Shown: piece by piece, positions 9,566 through 17,035 of the stretch | Layout: the number at the start of each line of letters is the position of its first letter | How positions within the stretch are numbered: the stretch's first letter is position 1 | Source of the DNA: Halarchaeum rubridurum | GTDB taxonomy: Archaea > Halobacteriota > Halobacteria > Halobacteriales > Halobacteriaceae | DNA length: 64,000 nucleotides | Reading direction: 5' to 3' | Assembly (NCBI RefSeq): GCF_014647115.1 | Contig: NZ_BMOO01000003.1 | Coordinates: 310,001-374,000 of the forward strand | Program-made: the position numbers and the translations under genes | Notes under the pieces: model-generated | Seen by the model: the letters and a program-made list of their open reading frames with translations, nothing else | What the model was told of the DNA's origin: nothing | Databases searched by the model: none

Positions 9566-9752
9566 CCGAGAGAGACGTCAACTCGTCGCGATCCGCCTCC
9601 TCCAACTCCTGGAAGCGCTGCTCCAACTCCTGTCGCCGACGCTGCTGAGCCAGCTCTTTGAGAAGCTCGTCGTAGGTCTGGCCGGGCTCCTTGAGATCGT
9701 GGAGTTCTTTCCGCGTCTCCTCGGTCACCGGCAGGCGTTTGTCAGCGGACAT
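9558..9752 (-). CDS. relB: Antitoxin of the RelE-type pair
   Basis: A 64-residue, highly charged protein (MSADKRLPVTEETRKELHDL, then GQTYDELLKELAQQRRRQELE and an acidic end). The N-terminus looks like a ribbon-helix-helix or short DNA-binding segment with the T-x-E-T-R-K-x-L pattern common in haloarchaeal RelB/VapB-like antitoxins; the C-terminal helix would wrap the toxin. It comes first in the operon, overlaps relE by 8 bp, and has palindromes directly before its ATG, consistent with autoregulation. Confidence 0.7.
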   Translation of the reverse strand: MSADKRLPVTEETRKELHDLKEPGQTYDELLKELAQQRRRQELEQRFQELEEADRDELTSLSDV

Positions 9753-9753
9753 G

Positions 9754-9771
9754 GTCTGTACAGACGTACAG
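9754..9771 (-). promoter_or_regulatory. Palindromic operator candidate of relBE
   Basis: The perfect 12-bp palindrome GTCTGTACAGAC (9754-9765) ends two bases before the relB ATG. It overlaps a second inverted repeat, CTGTAC (9756-9761) with GTACAG (9766-9771). Overlapping palindromes at the antitoxin start are the classic site of toxin-antitoxin autorepression. Confidence 0.55.
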
Positions 9772-10523
9772 GACTGATAGGCTTAACAGTTCGGTGAGTG
9801 CCTCCCTCCGTCTGCGTAGAACGAGAGTCAGACAGGAGCAATCTTGCCTCAATGCTGGCAAGCGAGGGAGCACCCGGACACAACGGCGGTTCGCTGCCGG
9901 CGCGTCTTGTTCGGCCCATCGTCTCTCGACGACCGGCGTCTCTCCTCTCCGTCACCGCGGAGTGACGTCGCCGCCAAAGCACGGTGTACTCGCGGCGTCG
10001 CGGACTTCGAGTGCCTCGACGTCGTGCGCGAACGGCATCGACGACGGCTAGCGGTCATCGGGATATCTCGGTGGTCGCCGCGCCACTCGTGTCGTGTAGC
10101 CGGCTGACCGGTCTGTGGAGACGCCCCGAACGCCCCTCGACGGCTCGCGTGGCTCGTGCGGACGCTTGTTGTACAGCTGCGAGCATCGCCGCGTGGCTCG
10201 TGTCGATGGTCGTAGTCGCGCGCGGCCGTATTCGGCCGACGGCGGGCTCGGTCTGTCGACGCGCCAGCATCACGTGCAGTGTCGCCGTCTCGCTCCGCTC
10301 GTCGGGCGAAACTGGCGTGAAGCTGGCCGCCCGCGACGGCCGGGCCGCGCGCGCCACTTGACTATCGGGTTCGAGACCGAGCGCGTTGTCCGCGCCGCGT
10401 CGCGCCCTCGCGGGCGCTGAAGGCGCGAGCGGCGCGTGTGTGACTCAGTCGGTCGAAGAAGAAACCCGCGAGAGAAAGTCGCGGGTGTCGGGCGCGCTGT
10501 GGCGCCTGTGGAGTGTAACTCCA
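9772..10523. other. 750-bp gene-free region
   Basis: No frame has a recognisable product. The right end holds a perfect 8-bp hairpin (ACCCGCGA 10464-10471, TCGCGGGT 10479-10486) just upstream of the OB-fold gene, and the stretch at about 10124-10146 repeats the motif seen at 7428-7450. The rest is high-GC non-coding DNA. Confidence 0.5.
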
Positions 10524-11363
10524 ATGTCCAGTACAAACCTACTCGGTAAAGAAGGTGCGCGTGTAGCGAGCGACGACCGAACGCCCGATGTCTACGGGAA
10601 CTTCGAGGTGGTGGACGAGGCGGCGGAGCGAGAGCGGAACCTGCGCCCGACGGTGCAGATGGAGATCGCGGCGCGGGTGGACCAGAATCATCCGGAAACG
10701 CAGTACGCGGGGTTGACGCTGGAAGCGGAGGAGCGGGTGAAGGCGCGTGCGTGGGAGATCGAGCGAACGGCATCGAGGTACGACCGACGGCAGGACTCGG
10801 ATCGGGAGACGCGGACCCGGGAGTACGTGGCGCGACGGACGCCGAGTGAGGTGTGGCAGGTCGGGCGGCGTGATCCTCGGGAGGGGCTGTCTCAGGAGTC
10901 GTTGGCGGTGGTGAACCAGCAGGCGGCGCGACTCGACGGGCGGACGCGCGGATACTCGCGTGCGGCGATTTCGCGGATGCTCGCCGAACGCGTGCGGCGG
11001 GGGCAGGACGTCGTGGACGCGGTGATCGAGCTCGGGGAGGTGTTGCAGTACGGGGCGGGACAGCTCGTGCCGATCGGGGCGCTGGAGCGCGTGGAGCGTG
11101 AGGAGGTGAGCGTGGAGGGTCGTGTACGGGTGCTCTGGGAGCCGCGACATCCGGCGATCGCGCAGGTAGGGCTGTTAGAGGACGGGACGGGGACGGTGAA
11201 GCTGACGGTGTGGGCGAAGAGCCTGCAGCCGGTCGTGCGGGAGGGCGAGCGCGTACGTGTGCGCGGCGCCGCGCTCGGGTCGTACGACGGGCGCCCGACG
11301 CTCGCGGCGACCGGGTGGACGCGACTCGCCTTCCCAGAGCGCGGGCGGTGGTGGGAGCGATAA
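10524..11363 (+). CDS. OB-fold (RPA-like) DNA-binding protein of the mobile element
   Basis: The protein has 279 residues from ATG 10524. The first two thirds are charged and helical. The last 90 residues form a clear OB-fold: SVEGRVRVLWEPRHPAIAQV, then GLLEDGTGTVKLTVWAK and GERVRVRGAALGSYDGRPTL, the pattern of archaeal RPA/SSB-type single-strand-binding domains. Genes like this are carried by haloarchaeal plasmids and conjugative elements, where an SSB-like protein would protect transferred or replicating DNA; that role is inferred here. A hairpin precedes the gene and a T-run (11378-11383) follows it. The frame is open upstream to 10386, but ATG 10524 is preferred because composition changes there. 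Confidence 0.65.
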   Translation: MSSTNLLGKEGARVASDDRTPDVYGNFEVVDEAAERERNLRPTVQMEIAARVDQNHPETQYAGLTLEAEERVKARAWEIERTASRYDRRQDSDRETRTREYVARRTPSEVWQVGRRDPREGLSQESLAVVNQQAARLDGRTRGYSRAAISRMLAERVRRGQDVVDAVIELGEVLQYGAGQLVPIGALERVEREEVSVEGRVRVLWEPRHPAIAQVGLLEDGTGTVKLTVWAKSLQPVVREGERVRVRGAALGSYDGRPTLAATGWTRLAFPERGRWWER

Positions 11364-11377
11364 GGGACCTCCATCTC

Positions 11378-11383
11378 TTTTTT
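11378..11383 (+). terminator. T-run terminator candidate after the OB-fold gene
   Basis: Six consecutive T on the plus strand, 15 nt after the stop codon at 11361-11363. Oligo-T tracts alone can terminate archaeal transcription, and T-runs are rare in this GC-rich DNA. Confidence 0.5.
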
Positions 11384-11411
11384 CAGTGGCCTCTCCCTCC
11401 CCAGCCGTCGT

Positions 11412-11464
11412 CCGCGCGGAGCGCGGACGCCCCTCGCGCGTTCTCGACGCCACAAGTGGCGTCG
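11412..11464. repeat. Hairpins between OB-fold and SWIM genes
   Basis: CGACGCCAC (11445-11453) and GTGGCGTCG (11456-11464) form a perfect 9-bp stem with a 2-nt loop. Just before it, CCGCGC/GCGCGG (about 11413-11427) forms a second small stem. They lie in the 199-bp gap between two co-oriented genes and could act in RNA processing or termination. Confidence 0.5.
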
Positions 11465-11562
11465 ATTCATCGCGCGCCGCCGTGTCGACGGTGGGCTCAC
11501 TCTGTTCAAACGGTTTTCTCGCGCCCCAGGGGGCGAGGGCGCGACGCCGCGCCCACAGCATC

Positions 11563-12033
11563 ATGCACGTGGATCACCAGCCAGCGATCGACGCGACGCC
11601 GAACGGGCACGCGCTCGTCGTCGTCACCGAACAGTCGCTCACGACCGACGACGCGAGCGAGACCGTCTACTACCGCTGTCGCTTCTGCGGGCAGGAACGA
11701 CCCGGGCCCACGCACTTCGAGCGGGCGTGCGCGACGCCGTATCCGACGTCCCCGGTCCGTGACGGTGAGTACGACATCGACGACCCACGAACGCGGCGCG
11801 CGCTCACCGAGGCGATGGAGACGCGCTTCACCGAACAGGGGGCGTGCTACGAGGTCGAGAGCGAGAGCGGGGCGACCTACGAAGTGGACGTCGCGGATCG
11901 GACCTGTACGTGTCCCGACTGGGCGAAACGCGGTGCCTCACTCAGCGAGCAGGGCTGTAAGCACCTGCGGCGTGTCGACCTCGAAATCCTCGCGCGACGA
12001 CTCCCCCGCCCCGACGGCCGCTTCGCGCGGTAG
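11563..12033 (+). CDS. SWIM zinc-finger protein
   Basis: The protein has 156 residues from ATG 11563. The N-terminal half has CRFCGQE and a later FERAC that may bind metal. The C-terminal half carries the SWIM signature: TCTCPDW (C-x-C), a spacer and CKHLRRV (C-x-H). SWIM domains bind DNA or mediate protein contacts and are common in haloarchaeal plasmid proteins and near replication or recombination genes. No catalytic domain is present. It follows the OB-fold gene in the same direction and probably belongs to the same mobile-element module. The frame is open upstream, but the sequence there is the hairpin-rich gap and looks non-coding. Confidence 0.75.
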   Translation: MHVDHQPAIDATPNGHALVVVTEQSLTTDDASETVYYRCRFCGQERPGPTHFERACATPYPTSPVRDGEYDIDDPRTRRALTEAMETRFTEQGACYEVESESGATYEVDVADRTCTCPDWAKRGASLSEQGCKHLRRVDLEILARRLPRPDGRFAR

Positions 12034-12334
12034 GAGTCGGTTCGTCGACGTCGCTCCTTGACGACGGTGGAGAGGCGGATGTCTCGTACTGCTCGTGGAG
12101 GTGGCGTTCCCGTCTGCCCTCCCAGACGTAGTGAACCGCCTCGGGGTCAAGCCTCGAGGCACTCGCCTTGCTCATCTGTAGACGACGAGCATCGCCAAGT
12201 ACACGGCGAACGGCCCGAACAGGAATAGTCGTTGAGACTGGTCGTCTCAATGCATTCCCGAACGCTTCGTGGTCAGTAACGATTTCTCACCCCCTCGTTT
12301 TCACTATTTTCATCCCTAACGCTCTTCACATCTG
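12034..12334. other. Gap with a coding-like minus-strand remnant
   Basis: No complete gene is evident. The minus strand from about 12175 to 12060 reads like coding DNA (starting MSKASASRLDPEAVHYVWEG), then runs into the SWIM gene. I do not recognise the family, and it may be a truncated gene. An AT-rich stretch (CTATTTTCAT at about 12304-12313) lies 25-30 nt before the next gene and could be its TATA region. Confidence 0.4.
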
Positions 12335-12727
12335 ATGACGTATCTCCATGCAACGATGTCCATCGACCGAGACACCTTCGAGAACACGAGCGAAGACGAA
12401 CTCGCGGATCTTTCGGTTCCGGACCGAGTCCTCGGGTTTCTCGCTGCCAACGAGGATCGTGCGTTCAAGGCCCGCGAAATCGCCTCCCAGATCGACGTCG
12501 ATGAGGGCGCAGTCAGCACTGCGCTCTCACGGTTGAAGGATCGCGATCTCGTCGAACACAAGGCGACGTACTGGGCGATAACCGACGATGCCGAGCGACT
12601 CGACGGATACAGCGGATACGAACGAGCAACGGCGCTGTTCAACGATCAACTGGGTGTGGAGGACGAGGACTCTTGGCGCGAGCATGCACCGACAGACCCA
12701 CACCCGAGCGTTGAGGACGAACAGTGA
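12335..12727 (+). CDS. MarR-like winged-helix protein, probable antitoxin partner of PemK
   Basis: The 130-residue protein (123 if ATG 12356 is used) has a compact winged helix: LSVPDRVLGFLAANEDRAF, then KAREIASQIDVDEGAVSTAL (helix-turn-helix) and SRLKDRDLVEHKATYWAI (wing). The C-terminal tail is acidic (HPSVEDEQ). Such haloarchaeal MarR/HTH proteins are found directly upstream of MazF/PemK-like toxins. The ATG at 12335 is favoured by the AT-rich box 27 nt upstream. Its stop overlaps the GTG of the next gene (GTGA), indicating translational coupling. Confidence 0.7.
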   Translation: MTYLHATMSIDRDTFENTSEDELADLSVPDRVLGFLAANEDRAFKAREIASQIDVDEGAVSTALSRLKDRDLVEHKATYWAITDDAERLDGYSGYERATALFNDQLGVEDEDSWREHAPTDPHPSVEDEQ

Positions 12728-13077
12728 CCAACGAAGAGACACCAATCTTCGAACGGGGCGACGTTGTCTACGGTGATGACCCTTTCAACGGTGAGGAAGA
12801 CGCCCGGCCGTGGCTCATCCTCGCGAACCATGAGGACCGTCCGTTCCACGGCGAGCAGTATATCGCGCTCACGTTGACGTCGAAATCCTGGATGGAAGGC
12901 CTCATCGACATCCCTGGAGCGAGTTGGCTTCGTGGTGGGACACCCGATGAGAGTCGGATCGCTCCGTGGGGCGTCCAATCGATCGATCACGAGGACATCG
13001 ACTTCTGGCAGGGCCGTCTCGACAGTGATCTTGTTGACGAAGCGGTCGCTGCCCTCGTCGACGAGCTACAACTGTAG
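12724..13077 (+). CDS. PemK/MazF-like toxin
   Basis: A 117-residue protein with the SH3-like fold pattern of the MazF/PemK family: FERGDVVYGDDPFNGEEDARP near the start (G-D-V/I-V-x...RP), WLILANHEDRPFHGEQYIALTL in the core and a helix at the end (VDEAVAALVDELQL). MazF-type toxins are sequence-specific mRNA endonucleases. The start is GTG 12724, fixed by the 4-bp overlap with the upstream HTH gene. No promoter of its own is visible. Activity is inferred from family and operon only. Confidence 0.7.
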   Translation: MTNEETPIFERGDVVYGDDPFNGEEDARPWLILANHEDRPFHGEQYIALTLTSKSWMEGLIDIPGASWLRGGTPDESRIAPWGVQSIDHEDIDFWQGRLDSDLVDEAVAALVDELQL

Positions 13078-13113
13078 GCTCGAATGACAGAAGAGGTGCA
13101 TGGGACCTGCCTC

Positions 13114-13237
13114 GTCGTGTTTAGTTAAGCGAATTCCAGTCCACGTCGAACCAGTCGTTACGACCGCTGAGACGGGCGATTTCAGCCATGGACCGCAGGA
13201 TTGACCGCCTCGCTTTTCAGCCGTACCTAAACACGAC
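13114..13237. mobile_element. MITE-like element, 124 bp
   Basis: Exact 11-bp terminal inverted repeats, GTCGTGTTTAG (13114-13124) and CTAAACACGAC (13227-13237), bracket 102 bp without coding capacity. This is the size and structure of a miniature inverted-repeat element derived from a haloarchaeal IS. I see no clear target-site duplication. The right end sits against the truncated nuclease gene fragment that follows. Confidence 0.45.
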
Positions 13238-13452
13238 CCGCGTACGTCGGCGAGATCGGCCCGGAACTCGACGTGCGGACGTTCGGTGACGACGCGCTCG
13301 CGGAGGTCCGTGACGACATCAGCGGGACGATGACGCGCATCGAGTCGTCCGTGTTCGCCGAGTACGCGAGCGGGGCGCACTGTCGATGGTGCCGGCACAA
13401 CGGACTGCCCTGCGCGGCGAGCGCGGTCGTCGACACCGAACCAGACGCGTAG
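13231..13452 (+). pseudogene. C-terminal fragment of a PD-(D/E)XK / Cas4-like nuclease
   Basis: After an in-frame TAA at 13228 the frame reads through YVGEIGPELDVRTFGDDALA, ends AHCRWCRHNGLPCAASAVV-DTEPDA and stops at 13450-13452. The C-xx-C-x6-C spacing near the end matches the iron-sulphur C-terminus of Cas4/RecB-family PD-(D/E)XK nucleases. The N-terminal nuclease core is missing; the MITE-like element ends where the fragment starts, so insertion or deletion there probably removed it. Confidence 0.5.
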
Positions 13453-13529
13453 CACGAGACCCCATCTCGCTGGAGCCGGGCCACGGTGGCGCGATCACTC
13501 GACGTGTCCCACCTCCGGACCGGAAACGC

Positions 13530-13564
13530 CTATACCTTAGCGCGGGAACAACTCGGGGAGTCGA
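13530..13564 (+). promoter_or_regulatory. TATA box of the Mrr nuclease gene
   Basis: CCTATACCTTAG (about 13529-13540) lies 25-30 nt before ATG 13564. It supports that start over the upstream open frame. Confidence 0.55.
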
Positions 13565-14928
13565 TGCCAGTCTTAGACGAGCTCTCGGGGTTCGAGTTCG
13601 AGGACGTGATGGAGGACGTCTTCCGGAACCTCGGCTACGAGAACGTCCACCAGGCCGCCCGTACTGCCGACGAGGGTCGGGACGTCCTGATGGAGGAGGT
13701 CGTGGACGGCGAGCGCCGCGGGATCGTCGTCGAGTGCAAGCACACGGACTCGGTCGGCCGCCCCGTCGTGCAGAAACTCCACTCCGCGGTCGCCACCTAC
13801 GACTTCGACGGGCCGACCCGCGGCATCGTCGCCACGACCGGGCGGTTCACACGGCCCGCCCGCGAGTACGCCCAGCGCCTCCGAGAGAACGACGACCCGC
13901 ATCCCGTCGATCTGCTCGACGGGGAGGACTTGCGCGAGTTCGCCGACGAGATCGGCCTCGACCTCTACAACGGCCGCATCGAGATCCTCTGCAACGACAC
14001 CCTCCGCCCGTACGACCCCGCGACGTCGCTCGACGCGCCCGTCACCGCCGCGATGCGCGACATCGAGAACCTCGACGCGGGGGACCTCCCGGACCCCGAC
14101 GCGCGGGTGACGTTCCGGCCGACCGTCATCGTCACCGCGGAGACGGACGCGACGTTCGAGACGTCCGTCGGCGTCATCCACCGCGTGCACGAACGCAATC
14201 GCCTGGTCGTGCAGGCCGAGCGCGGCCACCCCGAACAACTGCCCCCACGAGTCGCGGAGCTCGTCACGAGCAACCGGCACGCGACCGTCGAACTCGACGA
14301 GGCGGGGTTCGGCGAGGTGTTCGACGAGGTCGAGACGCGCCGGTTCGGGGAGACCCAGACCGAGTACAAGGAGTGGGCGATGGACCGGCTCCGCGAGCAC
14401 CACACGACGACCGTCTCCTACACGGGCGACAACAACGTCACGTACACGAAGACCTGCGAGCCGAACCGCTCGGACGTCACCGTCCACGCCGTCGAGGCCG
14501 TCTACCTCCCCGACGTGCGCCAGACGACGGAACTCGGCGAGTACACCTACCCGTTGGAGTACTACGCGGCCGGGCCGTCGCGCGTGACGACTGAGGACGG
14601 CATCCACGCGTGCGTGCACTGTGAGACGACCGGCGACGGCGAGACGTACACGTACTGCGCGAACTGCGGGAGCATCAACTGCGCCGAGCACGTCCGGACC
14701 GAGCGTCTAGAGGGCACGCCCGTCTGTACGGGGTGTGCAGTCACCGAGCGGTTCATGCTCTCGACGAAGTACTTCTACGACGAGGACAATCGGGAGGCGT
14801 TCCGCGAGGAGTACGACGCGATGGCGTTCTACGAGAAGCTCGGCGAGAACGTCCCGCTCGCGGTCGGTGCCACGCTCGGTGTGCTCGTCCTCGTCGTCGG
14901 CTCGCTCGTCGCGGTTGGTGTTCTCTAA
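13564..14928 (+). CDS. Mrr-type restriction endonuclease with zinc ribbon and C-terminal membrane anchor
   Basis: The protein has 454 residues from ATG 13564. The N-terminal domain is a Mrr_cat PD-(D/E)XK nuclease: FEDVMEDVFRNLGYENV, D40 (EGRDVLM) and E57-x-K59 (IVVECKH) are the metal and catalytic residues. Residues 100-340 form a long linker or recognition region. Near 350-400 are several CxxC pairs (ACVHC, YCANC, CAEH, CTGC), suggesting a zinc ribbon. The last 17-20 residues (VGATLGVLVLVVGSLVAVGV) form a single hydrophobic helix ending at the C-terminus, a tail anchor. Mrr enzymes cut modified DNA (type IV restriction). A membrane tether is unusual and suggests sensing incoming DNA at the envelope; that is inference. 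Confidence 0.75.
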   Translation: MPVLDELSGFEFEDVMEDVFRNLGYENVHQAARTADEGRDVLMEEVVDGERRGIVVECKHTDSVGRPVVQKLHSAVATYDFDGPTRGIVATTGRFTRPAREYAQRLRENDDPHPVDLLDGEDLREFADEIGLDLYNGRIEILCNDTLRPYDPATSLDAPVTAAMRDIENLDAGDLPDPDARVTFRPTVIVTAETDATFETSVGVIHRVHERNRLVVQAERGHPEQLPPRVAELVTSNRHATVELDEAGFGEVFDEVETRRFGETQTEYKEWAMDRLREHHTTTVSYTGDNNVTYTKTCEPNRSDVTVHAVEAVYLPDVRQTTELGEYTYPLEYYAAGPSRVTTEDGIHACVHCETTGDGETYTYCANCGSINCAEHVRTERLEGTPVCTGCAVTERFMLSTKYFYDEDNREAFREEYDAMAFYEKLGENVPLAVGATLGVLVLVVGSLVAVGVL

Positions 14929-14933
14929 ATGGG

Positions 14934-15896
14934 ATGGCTCTGTCAAAGTCGTTATCCGCGAATCAGTTGGAGGTCCTCATTGACAGCGACATCGTCGAGT
15001 GCTACCGGTACCCGCCGAACGAGGACGCACGCGACCTCCCGTCGCAGTTCTACGGCCTCACCGAGCACGGCGTCAAGGTCCTCTACGAGTACAACTATCT
15101 CCGCGGGCTCCCGGTCGCTCGGGCGCTCTACGAGAACACGCGGCTCTCGGAGAAAGCACAACGACACCGCGACGCGCCGCGGCCGGAACTCCCGGACTCC
15201 GTCGCGGACGCGCTCTCGATAGAGGACACTGAGAGTGTTGACTTCGACCGTGTGGAGACGTACATTCGGGAGCGCAAGGACAACACTCACAGCGTCGACG
15301 ATCAGATCGCAGTGGCGGAAGCTTTCTCCGAGGCCGGAATCGGCCCGGACCACGAGGGGATCACGCGAAGCGAGATGCTCGACGTCCTCGATATCGAGCT
15401 GTCGTACCAGTCCAGAACGGTCTTGGACCACCTTGTCGATATCGGGATTCTCAGCCGGACTGCGCCACCGGGCCCGGACGTTTTTGCGATCAGCGAGCGG
15501 CGGGACGAGATCGTCAACGGACACGTGACCGAAGAGGCGGAAGAGAACGTCGAAGCGCTGATCGCACACATCGACGACGAGTTACAACCGATGGCCCTGT
15601 CCGAAGATGCGGCCGAGTTCGACGGGGTCGAGTCCGATATGTCCGCTCCGTCCGTCGCTTTAGCTGACGGCGCTGGACGGACCGTTCGCAGTATTCTCGC
15701 CGCCGAGTTCGGTGTGGAACCGGAGCAGGTCACAGGTCATCTTCAGACGGGCGACCCAGTGAGTCGACTCAACACGGCCGTCGAAGCGATTGAATCGTCC
15801 GAAGAGGTCACGAAATCGGAAGACTACGGACAGATCGTCTTCGTCCGGCCGGCCTATCGATACCGGCTAACCGAACGGACGATGTCGATGCTGTAG
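14934..15896 (+). CDS. Haloarchaeal winged-helix domain protein of unknown role
   Basis: The protein has 320 residues from ATG 14934, five bases after the mrr stop, so it is probably co-transcribed. It contains a winged-helix-like first part (LPSQFYGLTEHGVKVLYEYN, then the typical haloarchaeal LRGLPVARALYENTR). A second possible helix-turn-helix region lies near residues 140-180 (DVLDIELSYQSRTVLDHL-VDIGILSRT), and the C-terminal half is acidic and helical. No enzyme motif is visible. The N-terminus is short compared with similar haloarchaeal regulators and may be trimmed. It could regulate, or act together with, the Mrr nuclease. Confidence 0.5.
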   Translation: MALSKSLSANQLEVLIDSDIVECYRYPPNEDARDLPSQFYGLTEHGVKVLYEYNYLRGLPVARALYENTRLSEKAQRHRDAPRPELPDSVADALSIEDTESVDFDRVETYIRERKDNTHSVDDQIAVAEAFSEAGIGPDHEGITRSEMLDVLDIELSYQSRTVLDHLVDIGILSRTAPPGPDVFAISERRDEIVNGHVTEEAEENVEALIAHIDDELQPMALSEDAAEFDGVESDMSAPSVALADGAGRTVRSILAAEFGVEPEQVTGHLQTGDPVSRLNTAVEAIESSEEVTKSEDYGQIVFVRPAYRYRLTERTMSML

Positions 15897-15915
15897 GAGA
15901 CCAAAACGCGTCGCA

Positions 15916-16635
15916 TCAGAGGAATTCGGTCGTCTGCGGACCGTTCGTGATGTGGACTTCGAAGGGCTGGGTACTCGGGTCGTCCTGCGTGACGAGGTGC
16001 CAGTACGTCTCGGCCATCCGATCCGGGTCGAGGAACGTCTCGGGGTCGCGCTCCGGAGCGCGCTCTTCGGCGCCGGAGCCGCCGATCTGGCCGTCGATGA
16101 CGACGTGCGCGACGTGCACGCCCTCCCTGCCGTACTCCTGGGCGATGTCCATCGCCATGCCGCGCGCCGCGAACTTCGCCGCCGTGAATCCGATGGCACC
16201 GCCACGCGAGCGGACCGCGGACGTCGCGCCCGTGAAGATCACCGTCCCGCCCTCGTCGTCGAGCATGTCGCCGACGGCTTCCTGCGAGCAGACGAACGCC
16301 CCACGCCCATTCACGTCCCACGCGCGCTCGAACTCCTCGACGCTACTGTCCATCAGTCCCGTCCACGACGCCGCGCTCGCGTGATTCACGAGGACGTCGA
16401 CGGGACCGAACTCCTCCCGAACGGTCTCGAAGGCCTCACGGATTGCCTCGACGTCCGTGAGATCAACCGTGACCGCCAGCCCCTCGCCGGGGTCGGGCAG
16501 GTCGTCTGCGAGGTCTTCGATGTAGTCCGTCGAGCGCGCGAACAGCGCGACCCGACAGCCCTCCGCGGCGAACTTTTGGGCGAGCGACGCACCCAGTCCG
16601 GGACCGACACCGGCGACGACGGCAGTACGCGTCAT
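15916..16635 (-). CDS. SDR-family oxidoreductase with Phe in place of the catalytic Tyr
   Basis: This 239-residue classical short-chain dehydrogenase has the NAD(P) motif GVGPGLG (9-15), the NHAS strand motif (84-87) in place of NNAG, N109 and S139. The Y-x-x-x-K motif reads F150-T-A-A-K154, so the catalytic tyrosine is replaced by phenylalanine. That change is seen in some SDR subgroups but should impair ordinary alcohol/ketone chemistry. Substrate is unknown. The gene is convergent with the upstream HTH gene and has no partner. It may be a chromosomal remnant inside the island. Confidence 0.75.
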   Translation of the reverse strand: MTRTAVVAGVGPGLGASLAQKFAAEGCRVALFARSTDYIEDLADDLPDPGEGLAVTVDLTDVEAIREAFETVREEFGPVDVLVNHASAASWTGLMDSSVEEFERAWDVNGRGAFVCSQEAVGDMLDDEGGTVIFTGATSAVRSRGGAIGFTAAKFAARGMAMDIAQEYGREGVHVAHVVIDGQIGGSGAEERAPERDPETFLDPDRMAETYWHLVTQDDPSTQPFEVHITNGPQTTEFL

Positions 16636-17035
16636 GACCCCGACTTCGGTGTCTGGTCCGAAAGGCGTTCGGACGCCGGCGACCCGCGCTCAGAGCGATT
16701 CGAGCGCTCGGATGCCGTCGGGCGCGCGCCGCGCGTCCGTCCACGCGCCGTCCACGGATCGCCTGACGAGCCGTCCCTCGTTCGTCCCGGCGGAGACGGA
16801 CTCGCAGTCGTGCGTCCACGCGAGCACGACCTCCTCCGGGCCACCGGTAGGAGACGTCCGCGAACGACTCTCCCCGGTCGGTCGGGGCACGGTACCGCCG
16901 AGCCCCGGTGGCTCCGAGTCGAGAACCGGGGAGCATACGCGTGGATCGCCACCGGTACCGGCCTGAATGCGGGATGGGAAGCGACGCGCGGCGAGGGTTG
17001 AAAAGGGGGGTAGTTCATGAGATCGGATCAGACCG
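16636..17035. other. Gap with a decayed minus-strand gene end
   Basis: The minus strand from about 16880 to 16690 reads as coding in two frames joined by a likely indel: GESFADVSYRW, then PEEVVLAWTHDCESVSAGTN and GAWTDARRAPDGIRALESL-stop. I do not recognise the family. The rest of the gap shows nothing. Confidence 0.35.

Noticed and set aside
13231-13452. A complete cas4 gene outside the cas operon
   Set aside because: The frame opens directly after a stop codon and lacks the RecB nuclease core; only the cysteine-bearing end remains.
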